A stretch of DNA of 64,000 bases, taken from positions 27,348,667 through 27,412,666 of the forward strand of contig CP154956.1 in the NCBI GenBank assembly GCA_039621445.1. The letters run 5' to 3'. The notes under the pieces are model-generated. The model made no database searches. It was not told the DNA's origin and worked only from the letters and a program-made list of their open reading frames with translations. Of the stretch, positions 1-39,800 are shown one piece after another. The translations under genes and the position numbers were made by a program. This DNA comes from Euglena gracilis (lineage: Eukaryota; Euglenida; Euglenophyceae; Euglenales). The stretch's first letter is position 1, and the number at the start of each line of letters is the position of its first letter.

Positions 1-225
1 TGGAGGGGACGTCGGGCCGGCACCCCTGGGGACACTGGCCAAAAAAATCACTCAACCTCTGGTTACCCAAACAATCTATTGGCCACTTAACATTGTGGGC
101 TAAAGCACCATCCACATTAATACCAAAAGAGGTTCATCAGGTGAAGGGCATCTCTGATGGAACTCAGCAAAACAGAACAATCACACCACGGTTACCCCCC
201 CCCCGCCACATGGAAAACCCCACAC

Positions 226-302
226 CTTTTTCTTGATGCCTGCTGCTAGACTGTACTTGCCATCCTCCTTCTTGGCTGCAAAGACACAGCAGCCTTTGAG
301 CC
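226..302 (-). CDS. VPS39: VPS39-like exon 4
   Basis: The acceptor is CTTGCAG and the donor AAG|GTGTGG. The exon encodes LKGCCVFAAKKEDGKYSLAA then GIKKK. The gene continues beyond the left end of the window. Confidence 0.8.
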
Positions 303-2654
303 CTGCAAGGCGGAGAGAGGGCCGCGATGCGTGGTTGCGCTGCTCTTCTCATCAACGCTGAGAGACGTGTATGCCTGGCGTTGTATTTCTTGCTTTGGTT
401 TGAGCAATTGATCGAGTTCCTTGAACATTGCAACTCAACGTGACTGACTTGGACCGCCAACCGGGGTCAGGCAGTTGGCAGAATTGCCCGCTTGCTTGAA
501 AACAGAGAATCAGGGGGAGGGGGTTCAGAAACAGGAGGAAACGGGGGGCAGGAGAAGGATTCAACAACACTGAACAGGCGATGCCAACCTTTGACAGGGT
601 TCTTCGGTTGCAGTTTCTTCAGCTTGTGCTGCAACACTTGACCTGACACAGGAAGATAAGCCATACCTTTGCCTAACCCCTCCGAAAAATAAGACACCCC
701 AAAATAAGACCCCCCCTGGGCCGATCGAGCAAAAATCCAAAAAAATAAGACCCCCCTGACGGCGCGGAGCGCCAAAGACGGTGAAAAATTTCCCTGGAAA
801 ATTACCAAAAACCCCAATTTCACGCACAAAAGTTATGAAATTTCAAAAATTTTCAGATTTTTGAAGTTCAAAAATCATGCTAAATATCAACTGACACCAA
901 TTTACACAAGGCGCGAATCGCTGAAGGAAAATTTTAATGCTTTTAGGAACCTGAAAAATGATGTTTTTTTGGGCCTGGGTCAGTCAAGAAAAAATCCAAA
1001 AATAAGACCCCCCAAAAGTAAACCCCCCCCTGGAGGTTTCTAGCAACGGACCCAAAAATAAGAGCCGGGTCTTATTTTTTTGGGTGGGCTTATCACATCC
1101 TGGGGGCCGGGTTTCACAAGGAGCCTTTCTTTCTCTTTCCGCTTGAAATACCGAAATCACCTTCCTGCTGACATCTGAAATGGTCCAAATTTTGCAAAAA
1201 CCACACCAAATGAGCTGAATGCAAGGGTTGAAGAGTCAAGACCGGAGATGGGCAGAGAGGATGCGGAAAGAAAGAAATGGGCACGGGGTCAAGGTTGTTG
1301 GCAACCGTCGACGAGGGTCAGGAGGAGGTCCAGCTCCGGGAGGGGCAGCAGCTGAGAGATGGGCTTCTTCTTCTCCGCAAAGCCAGCCCGGCAGTCAGAG
1401 GCGTTGGGGATGAAGCGGTCGGCCCCGGTGTTGGGGTCCTTGGAGGCGGTGACCTGCGGGGGGGGGGGGGGGGGCAACGCTGGCAGGCTGCATGTGTGGG
1501 CTTGTGGGTGTGTGTTCTCTGCTCCGTTTGTTGACGCATGCCGGCGGCTGCAGAGGTTTGTTGCAATCCAATGTGGAAAGCGGGAGAAAGCAAGAAAGAG
1601 AGACAAGCGGCGTGCAGGCTACGGTGGCGCGCCATACTCGTCAGGAGTGGTAAATATCTGGTTCCATAATGGTTTTTGGAAGAGAATTCCCCCCAGGTGG
1701 CTGATACTTTCCTTGAAGGCATGGCAGTTGCTGTGGATGGGTGGGAAGACCATCAAAAGTTCCACCGTCCATATACCAGGTGGATATTTTTTTAATAAGG
1801 TTTCACATCACTTTTTTTTGTTTCAGACGGGCGAGCTCTTTTGTTTAAGTTCAAAAAAGTCACCGAGAGGGAGACTGGTGAGTTTTTGGAGAAGGTCATA
1901 TCTGCTGTGGTTGCAGAGCTACATGATATGGGTGTTGTGGTAACTTCGGCAATGATGCCAGCTTTAAAACCTAGTCCCCTGTGGGGGCGTGGGTTCAAAC
2001 CCCACTCTGATAATTTCCCCCAACTGCATGAGGAATCCGTTTTTGGTGAACAAAGAATGATCAAAGTGGGGTTTGAACCCGCGCCTGGCTTGTGGCACAT
2101 GGCTTGTGTTTGTTGCCTTCCAGAAACTTTAATGTTTCTTTGGGGGGGGGACAATATTTTATTAGATTGTGCGAAAATTTGGCAACTATAGGGGGGGGGA
2201 CAAATATTTTATTAGATTGTGCGAAAATTTGGCAACTATAATTGAACATCTGACACAAAGAGCCAAAGACCTGCGGACCTCCTTCCACCAACCATTGGCC
2301 GGTTTGGTTGCTGGCAAACTCAGCCGGTGTGGGGGGAAAGACAGTTCCAGCAACTTTTGCACTGGGCCCTTGTGCTGATTTTGAAGTTTCTGCCCGTATG
2401 GAAGGAGGGGCGGGGCTACCACTCCGAAGAGCAACAACAACCAAGGTAGCCTCCAGAGGGAAAAAGTGTCAGGTACCAAATGTTTATGGTTCAGGCCTAG
2501 GGGGGATGATGGGATGGCACACCACATAGAGGAGCAGCGACCCGTCGGCGGTGCCCAGCATGACCCGGTTGTAGTACGCCGCGATAGCCTCGATCTTTCC
2601 ATGGGGCAGGCGCTCTTTCAGTAGATGGGGCTTGAAGATGGTATGCACCCCCAT
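226..2654 (-). CDS. VPS39: VPS39/Vam6-like HOPS subunit, N-terminal part (gene level)
   Basis: Four exons (2523-2654, 1306-1453, 589-642, 226-302) join in frame and read as the N-terminal CNH/beta-propeller region of Vps39/Vam6, the HOPS/CORVET-type tethering subunit that acts in endosome-to-vacuole (lysosome) fusion. The start Met is at 2654, followed by FKPHLLKERLPHGKIEAI, which fits the family's opening (a phenylalanine-rich start, then LEKLP..IE.I), and by an LLLY strand. Exon 2 carries EKKKPISQLLPLPELDLLL, matching the family's FSKKPI.QI....IL strand. Exon 4 carries KGCCVFAAKK and ends AAGIKKK, the family's VAVKKKL strand. All three introns are GT-AG. The gene continues past the left edge, so only about 137 codons are visible. 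TGFBRAP1/Vps3 shares this architecture; the KGC..FA...KKK pattern favours Vps39. Confidence 0.87.
589..642 (-). CDS. VPS39: VPS39-like exon 3 (54 nt)
   Basis: This short exon lies between a TCAG acceptor and an AAAG|GTTGGC donor. It encodes GQVLQHKLKKLQPKNPVKG. Its length is a multiple of three and restores the residue spacing expected between exons 2 and 4 (the VHDL..F.......KAKG stretch of animal VPS39). Confidence 0.78.
670..1095. mobile_element. AAAATAAGACC inverted-repeat element, copy 1
   Basis: The left end reads TAACCCCTCCGAAAAATAAG and the right end is its imperfect complement (CTTATTTTTTTGGGTGGGCTTA). Inside are GACCCCCC runs and a GGCGCGGAGCGCC stem. It sits in the intron between exons 3 and 2 of the VPS39-like gene. 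Related copies lie at about 35660-36045 and 56273-56684. Confidence 0.6.
1306..1453 (-). CDS. VPS39: VPS39-like exon 2
   Basis: The exon opens after a C-rich tract ending in CGCAG and closes at GACG|GTTGCC. It encodes VTASKDPNTG through LLLTLVDG. Its length of 148 nt leaves phase 1, which exon 3 continues. Confidence 0.83.
1950..2090. other. tRNA-like T-arm fragments in inverted orientation
   Basis: On the plus strand GTGGGTTCAAACCCCAC (about 1991) forms a perfect T-arm preceded by a CCCC-TGT-GGGG variable-arm-like stem, as in tRNA-Leu/Ser. On the minus strand CGGGTTCAAACCCC (about 2065-2083) repeats the T-loop motif. No complete cloverleaf with matching acceptor stems could be drawn, so these look like relics of tRNA or of a tRNA-derived SINE. 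Confidence 0.3.
2141..2240. repeat. Tandem duplication of about 50 bp
   Basis: A G run followed by ACAATATTTTATTAGATTG and TGCGAAAATTTGGCAACTAT occurs twice head to tail, nearly identical, in the first VPS39 intron. Confidence 0.85.
2523..2654 (-). CDS. VPS39: VPS39-like exon 1
   Basis: This exon runs from the ATG at 2654 (MGVHTIFKPHLLKERLP) to LLLYV. The donor is GTGTGC at 2522. The frame stays open upstream, but homologues start near this Met. Confidence 0.83.
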
Positions 2655-5400
2655 CCGCCCATGTGACGGGGAAAGCCCACTGTGATGGGGGGCAGGAGAG
2701 GTGTGGGGGGGGGGAGGGTGGGATCCGGTGGAACCGGTCAAATGCAAATATGTGAGTTGGACATAGATGATGACAACCAAGCAGATTTGGCACCCACAGC
2801 AAATGTGATTATAGAGCCACACAGCCCTCCTTGTTCCCCATCCCGCTTCATCCCAAACCCATACGGGGGGCAATGGTCCATTCCAACCAGCGGCAGGGCA
2901 TGGAACCGATCGGTGGCGAACTGAGGGGTGTGTCTACGGGTCAGGCCAACCGGCCGGATGCCGCAACCGACGGAGGCGGGCGTGATTGGAGGGCCGGGGC
3001 GGATCTACGACGTGCGAGGGAGACACGGAGAGGGGAGACCAGTACAGTGGGAGGGGGGATAGAGGCAGGCCAGATGGACCGGAGAGAACGCGGTGCGGGC
3101 CGTTCGGGGAAAGGATACACGCTCATGTGGCACAGGCGGTGGGGATGGGGATGGGGGGGGGGGCAGGACTGCCGCCGATCCCCGTCCAAGGATGGATATT
3201 GATGTTGGTTTTTTGGGCGGTCCCGATAAATCTGGATAGATTGACACCCCGACATCGCTGATAAAAGTCGATAAAATTGATATGATCATTTTGTGCCCCG
3301 ATATCCTCATTTTTGTGACTTGCCGAATCTCAAAATCGCCCCAAAAACAACAAAAATGTACGTTACCCCCCCCTCCCCAATAAAGCCGATATTTCACGAT
3401 ATTTTTTCGGACCCCGATAAACTCAAGATTTTCGATAATCCCGACATGGGTCGATGTCCAATATCCATCCTTGCCCCGTCCACCGAAGAGCAGAGGGGCC
3501 GGCCGTCTCGGGAGCCAGAGTCGAAAAAGGGGCAGGGGAGGCATCTGGCATCTGGCAGCCGCGGAGGACGGCCACTGTCCCAGCCCACCCAATGACTCCG
3601 CCTGAACCTCTCCCCACACGACACCAGGGTTTGGTGTAAAGGTAGCTGGGGTGGGTTGGAACCCCCCCCCCAGGTCCAAGGGGTCCCCGAACAGTGGCGC
3701 GGTCTGGGTGACCAATTTTTTGGCCCAAGCGAAGTGCTGGGCAAAATTTTTTGACCCCAAAACGGCCAAAAGTGCCATTCTGGGCACTTTTGGGGCAAAA
3801 AAAATTGTCAAAAATGTAATAAAATTTCGCCGAAAAGCGCTGGAAGGAGAATTTGGCCTTTTTAGGAGTCTCCGAACCCCCCTGGGGTGGGGAACTCTCC
3901 CACCTAAACCCCTTACACCCTCCTTATATTGAACCCTGAGCGACACTGGATTGGGTCCAAAATTGAAGTCATTTTGCGAATCCCCTCCTCGACGTCAGGG
4001 TTGCAATCACAGGCAAGAAAATTTAAACTGTTCTGGCACTGCACTGTTCAGGCGGTGGTTGGCACAGGAAATGAAATTTGTAAATGGGGGGAGGGTCCGG
4101 ACAGGGGGAAAGGCCGCTGGGTGGATGGACAACTCTGGGGGGGGGGGGGGTCCCATCGGGCTCAACTGTGTTCATGAGCTTTGCCAATGTATCAAATCGC
4201 TGCACCCTCAGGAAGGGAGACGTATTAAATATGATTGCATTTTAGAAATTCAATCCAATTGTTGATAAGTTGATAAGTTGATAATCCAATTGTTGTCCAG
4301 CCCACCCTATTGGCCCAATAGGACAGAGATGCTAAAAAAAATGGAATTCTTCCAAAACTAGTTATTTATGATGTAGGTTTGTCTTATATCTGTGGATGAG
4401 TGCAAATGGACCCCTCGGTGTGAGTTGCTGAGGTGGGAGACACATTTATTCAAACAAATAGAAAAAAATGTGCAATTCATTCCCTGTTTCACCAGGTTAA
4501 ATCCCAATGGAACTGATCCACAAAGCTACATCAGCATTCACTACTCTGGCAATGCCAAAATCAATTGAGATGAAAATGTATTTTATGCACCAGCTCTGAC
4601 AAAATGAAATTGAATTAAAGGTTGATAAAACTGGAAAAGATGTTAAAAGAGGTTCTGGCTGATATTCTTTCTTGCTGGTTCTCAAAACCCTAAAAGCGAC
4701 CTGCCAAATGGACAGGGCTGCAGGCTAGTGACCCGGGGAAAGCAAAGATGGGCCTCCGCCGCTGGTATGGGTGTGACAGTTGACGCGGCGTTTGTCTCAC
4801 GATCCTTCACCAACCCCAGGCAGGCGAGATCAATTTTGAATATCAGAGAAAGAAAAATATACTGAACTTATTTGAAATAGAAATTCAATCCGAAAGAACA
4901 TTCAAATAAAATGCAGTCTAAATGGGCTCACATCAGGCATTTCGACATGACATGTCAGCATACATTCAAACAAAAATGAAGAGATTTGGTATCAATATCC
5001 TCTTGAAGCTTCTCAGACTAGCCTTGGGGGGAAATCCGGGTTAAAGCAAATGCAATTCAGCCAGTTAGCGACCAATGCTGACATGGGTCGGGAAGAATCT
5101 TCCAACAGATGAAATCCTCACACTCCCTCCACACATTGACAAACAAGCATACGTCCATTATGGCACACACAAATGAATGGACACAAATGGACAACACACT
5201 CTCACAACCTCTCCAGCTGGATGTTGTCCTTGTGCTCCACAACGTCATGTGAATGCAAACGGATTACCGCCATCATACCCTCTATCCGCCTGCAGCCGAC
5301 ATCCGCCGGCTACCTGCCACCCCAATGCAATGGCTGCTAGCCATCAACTGGGCCCAAGGGGGTTGGCCACGGTCAGGGGCGGCCCATCGCGCCAGGCTTT
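2655..5400. other. Intergenic stretch, VPS39-like to LRRC9-like
   Basis: No convincing exon is seen. The region contains C/G runs, a segment around 3700-3850 with the GCGCC/GGCGC stem and AAAATTTT flanks common to the repeats of this window, and A+T-rich DNA from 4.2 to 5.1 kb. It may hold the 3' end of the LRRC9-like gene and upstream sequences of the VPS39-like gene. Confidence 0.5.
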
Positions 5401-5839
5401 GCTGGAGGGCCCCCGACCCCGTTACTGGACCGCGGCGATATGCGGCCGCCGCGTGACCCACTTGTTGGGGGTCAAGCACTGATTCAGCACAATATTGCAT
5501 TTGGCACACGAGACTGGACGCATATTGCCTGATCTGGAAAAAAAACAGAGTAGAAACAACAGGCGGAGGGCGCTTCATTTCATCACTACACCCCGAGAAA
5601 AACGAAATATAAACAAAAGCAACACAAAAAATGGAACCACGCAAATACAGAGAGCACCCCAGAAACGTTGCAGTGATAACCCCCCAATGAAACACCCTCA
5701 TGGCTATATAACCAACCACTCATACCCCCCCCCCCGAGGTCGACCATCAAACCGGATTTTTGTGTCCTGGGGGGCACCGGCAGGGGGGGGGATGCCAATA
5801 GCCAGGGGGCAGTTGCTCTCTGGATGTGAGTGCTTGGCC

Positions 5840-35322
<29,483 letters not shown>

Positions 35323-36726
35323 CACCCGTCACGGGGTTGGGGCCGGGGCAGGGGAGGTGGCGAGGGAAGTGCGGGCGGCGGCCCGCGGCATGCGACTGTG
35401 GCGCGGCGGAGGGAGCCGAGGCACGGAAACCTCGTGAGTGTGGCTCAATTGGTACTGGGGGAGCGGAGGCCACAATTCAGAGGGATGGAAGAATATATTC
35501 AAACTGTCCCCAGCAAAGCATTCAGAGCAGGGGGGGACGGAAAAAAATGCAACATGGACCCTCAAAAAACGCGACGCAAAAAATGCTCAATAAACACAAA
35601 TAAAACCCGCAAATAATGCAAAAATTACAAAAAAATTGCATGTAGAATCCTTCAGGAGCTAATCACCCCTCCAAATAAGAACCCCCCCAAAAAAGACCCC
35701 CCCCGGCATTGAGCAAAAAATTTAAAAATGACACCCCCTCCCAAAATAAGACCCACCTGGCGTTGCGAAGTAAATTGGTAAAAATTGACATTTACCGTGG
35801 TTTTTTTTTGCACTTCAAAAACTGGAAATTCTTGAAATTCATCATTTTCTGTATAAAATCAGGTTTTGGGAATTTTTCAGGGAAAATTTTTAGTGTTTTT
35901 GGGAACCTGAAAAATGATTTTTCGGGCTAGGGTCGGTCAAGAAAAAATACAAAAATAAGACCCCCCAAAGGTCAGACCCCCCTGAAGGTTCCAACAACGA
36001 ACCCAAAAAATAAGACCTGTGTGTTTTGAGGGGACTTACCCCGGGATATACACTTTCTGCTGGAGGGGACTTGAAAATTTTCCGCTCCGCCAGGGAGATT
36101 TATCGTTTTGCAAAAAAATTAGGCATTTTGTTGACAAAAAATTGCAAAAATGACAAAAATTTTACGAAATTTTTGGAATCGGGGAAATTGGAACCAAACT
36201 GAGCAATTTTTCGTAATGAAATTTTTTTCCAGCAAAAATCCAAAAATCGTTGGGGGAAAAAACACCCCCAAAAAACAACCCAAAAAGGCAAAAAAAAACA
36301 CACACACATTTAGCCAAAATTGAAAAACACAAAAAACACACAAAAAACCGCATTTGTGTCCCCCCCCCCATTCAGAGATGGTTGGGATCACTGTACATTT
36401 TGGCGCGTCAAACAACGCCAAAGGCTTGCAAATTCAGAAGAGCAAAGTACATAAACAAGGTTTGAATGGTTTCTACCCTTCTCTCGACCAGTGGAATTGA
36501 AAATGACCAAGTCAAACCGCCTCCGGCCTATCGCTGCTCCTCCCAGCATATCGCTGCTCCGCTGCAACAGTGGAAATCATCAAAAAATCAAATGCTGCAT
36601 TCAATTCCTTGCCGAGGGGCATGACCATTTAGCATGAACCTGGGGGAGACAAGGAGGGGCTACTGGTGCATTCGCGACGTGCAGTGCAATTCCAACGATG
36701 CCGATGGCGCGGTGGCCAGAGGGTCC
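35323..36726. other. Intergenic stretch between LRRC9-like and transporter genes
   Basis: It contains a GC-rich segment just upstream of the LRRC9 start (35323-35530), an AAAATAAGACC element (about 35660-36045) and A+T-rich DNA. No gene is seen. The next gene upstream ends at 36727, so 3' processing and any trans-splice signals of both genes should lie here. Confidence 0.6.
35660..36045. mobile_element. AAAATAAGACC inverted-repeat element, copy 2
   Basis: It carries CCAAATAAGAACCCCCCC, CAAAATAAGACCCACC and CCAAAAAATAAGACC blocks around an A+T-rich core (GGGAATTTTTCAGGGAAAAT), similar to copy 1. Confidence 0.55.
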
Positions 36727-36873
36727 CTACTGGGCTCGCTTCTCCTCCGGGGGCGGCTCCTCCTCCTCCAAGGGCGGGGAGGCGTGGGGCACGGCCGCGG
36801 CCACGGCGGGGGGCATCTTGAGGTAGGAGTACCACACCATGCCGGCGAGGGCCAGCAGCACCCCGGCCACGTT
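36727..36873 (-). CDS. Transporter exon 8 (stop)
   Basis: The acceptor is TCGCAG. It encodes NVAGVLLALAGMVWYSYLKM and a Glu/Pro-rich tail ending at TAG (36727). Confidence 0.9.
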   Translation of the reverse strand, partial: NVAGVLLALAGMVWYSYLKMPPAVAAAVPHASPPLEEEEPPPEEKRAQ

Positions 36874-39800
36874 CTGCGAAGCGCGAGGCAGCGGCCGATG
36901 AAACTATCGGCGCAGAGTACGGGGTGACCGTGAAAGCTTGCTTCAGACCACAGAAACAATCAGGCACATGCATGCTACTGGTGAATAGGGCATATCATTG
37001 ACATCACCATCACCATTATTATGACCATCGTTACTTTTCCTATCCTATTCCTATTACCGCCGCCATTACCATTACCATTACCACTACCATCACAATTGCT
37101 ATTCCTATGACTACTTCCATCGCTACCACCACTATTGTAACAATACTATCACCTCCACTGTAACTGTTTGCTGTCGCCATTGCTATTACTGTGATGATGA
37201 TGACGATGATGATTACTGAATTTCCATGGTTGGGAGCGTAGGGTAGAGAAAGAGACCTTGGCCACGACTGGCTGCTTGAAGAAGAAATAGCCAGAGGCGA
37301 TGATGAGGCACGTTTTGGCATGGCCGACGACCTGGAACGTCACCGGCGTGGTGTGCTGGATGATCATCGCGGGCGTGCACACCGTCAACACCCCCAGCAC
37401 GCACGTCACCGCGATGAGGAGCACTGTGACAGCCAAGGGGAGCATCGCACACCGATGGGCCTCTGTTGGAGCAAGCCTGCCGTTCTTCAACATGGCGTTT
37501 GGGAAATGATGGAAACATGTTGAGTGGAACGGATGGCATGATGGCATCCTGGGAGAAGCGATTCGTCAATACAGGTTGGAGTTTGTCCAATAATCCTTCA
37601 ACCTCAACTTTGCCAAACATGGTTTGGAAAAGACACATGCCTGTCAGCTGGGAATAGGGGTAAGCTAGGATGGCGGCGGGGTCCTTCTCCAGGAACGGCA
37701 CCAGCAGTGTCAGGATGACGCCCTTCGGCAGGGCGGTGCAGTATGACAGCTGCAGTCCCGTCACGGCAGCAGGGAATGGCTGTTGGGCTATGAACCCCCC
37801 TTGGCCAATGGGAAAAGTCCACACACTGGGGGCCTGGCACGTGGACACACACATTCACCCACCCCACGCGAGCATGCACACACGCACGCACATACGCGCA
37901 CACACGCACACACAACACAACGCAACACAACAAACACGCAAGGCATACACCAGGGTGGTGCGCATGCATGCACACACCAAACACTAATTAAAAAACAAAT
38001 GTTTTTACCACGAGACACAACCACAAGGCATTGCTGTGCTCATCCTGGACAAACAATGAATGCCCTGTCTAATGAGCGCAAGGATCAACCTTCAACGTCT
38101 GGGACCCTTGTTCCATTCATAATCTCTAAATCGAAAAATTTCATTTCTACCGGCAATGTAGGTTCCCAGAATGCGGTTTCCTCCAGAGGTCTGCCCAGTC
38201 CAGCCGACCCCCGGCCCCCCTTGTCCTTCGTGACGTGCTTCACCTGCACCTGGAACATGGTGGTGGCCAGCACCGCCAGCAGGCCATACACCAGGCCCAC
38301 CGCGCTGTACTGCACGTCCGACACCGTCGCCACGGCGATGCCGCCCAGGATGACCGCCAGCGCCAGCTTGATGGGCGTTGGGAACGTGCTGCATGGCGGG
38401 GGATAGGCAGCCAGCAAACAGAGCACACCCTCCCCCTGCCTCGTCCGCAAGGGCCGTCAGAGTCAACTTGCCCCTCCCCCCTTCGCCTGTTGGGGCCAAG
38501 TAGCGCCCCCACCTTTTAAGTAGTTAGCAGGTGGCTCGGTGGCCCCCCAAGGCCGTCAAGGAGTCCACATGGCCCCGAAATTGGCTCATTAGGTCAAAGG
38601 CTCGTTGAGCAAGGGGCGAATGAGCCCCTGGCTCTTTGCCCCCCCCCCCGCCGTGAGCCAGGGGGCATGAAGCATTTCAACCAGGTTCTCTTTTTAGGAT
38701 CAGGGGTGGGCGGGGATGGTGGTTGGGCCAGTACCCCCACCCGACCTTCCCCTGCCTGCCCCTCCTTGGCCACAAAAAAAAAGAAGTCTGATCTCAAGGC
38801 GGCGAACAACCCTGCAGGAAAAGGAGGGTGAGGCCATCTTACTATGAAATGTGGATGATGAGACACGGCGGGCATTTGGGAAGGTTGGCACATTTGCTCA
38901 GTCATCATTTAGATGCGGCGGAGAACAGTTTGTTTTGCAAACCTCTTCAGCCACAGCACCTCGAAGACACACATCAGGGGGATGTTGAGCAGCTTGTAGA
39001 TCTGGTACATCCCAACGGAGTTCTGCAGCAAACGCCAGCAGGCTGGGGAACCGCGGCCGGTGTTCTCCCTGCATCCCATCATTTGCCCCTGCCCAGTGAC
39101 CTCCACTTCTGAAAGTACAGTTTGTTTCTTGCTGGAAGTCGGGACCGATGTAAAACCAGGTGGGGGGTCTGGTCAGTCTGGTCAGGGGGTGTATTGATAA
39201 CAATTCCTCAATCCCAGAGGGCAACTGGCTGACTTTTTTGGAGTGACCAACCACATTATTGGGAGGTGTTCAGTGCGAGCTTATATTCAATCAGTCAATT
39301 TTTTTTTTGGAGAACCGTGGCCGGCTCCAACCACGAAACAAAAACTTTTCCTTTGGTGAGAGTTTGATCAGCAGCGGCCGGCTGCAGTCGGTCGCGGTTG
39401 TTACAGATCCAACCATGGATATTGCTGGCCAGACATGATTGCAACCAGAGAGTTCACTGAGAATGCGGGACTTGTGATTGCAATGTGTGTGTGCATATTT
39501 GTGTGATTTATTGGCTTCTGCAGGGTACCAGCTACCCCCAAAGAGCGGCCCAACTAAGGTTAACGCACACGGGGGCCTCGCTCGGTGCCTTCGATGCCTC
39601 GCTCAGCCCCCCCCCCCATTGCACGGCTCTTTGGGTTCGCTTTGCACTCAAATATCACAGCGTGGAAGGGACGGGTTCAACTGTTTGAATGAGAATCTTA
39701 ACCCCATCGTTATTGCTTCAAATATCCTGACCAATTCTTGTTTTCTTTGAAAAACTGGTTGGAGCCGTGGCTGGCTATGGCCAGCCTTGGCCGAAGGCAA

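Noticed and set aside
37870-37990. CA-rich, short ORFs next to transporter exon 6
   Set aside because: Low-complexity intron sequence; the exon boundary at 37764 is fixed by homology.
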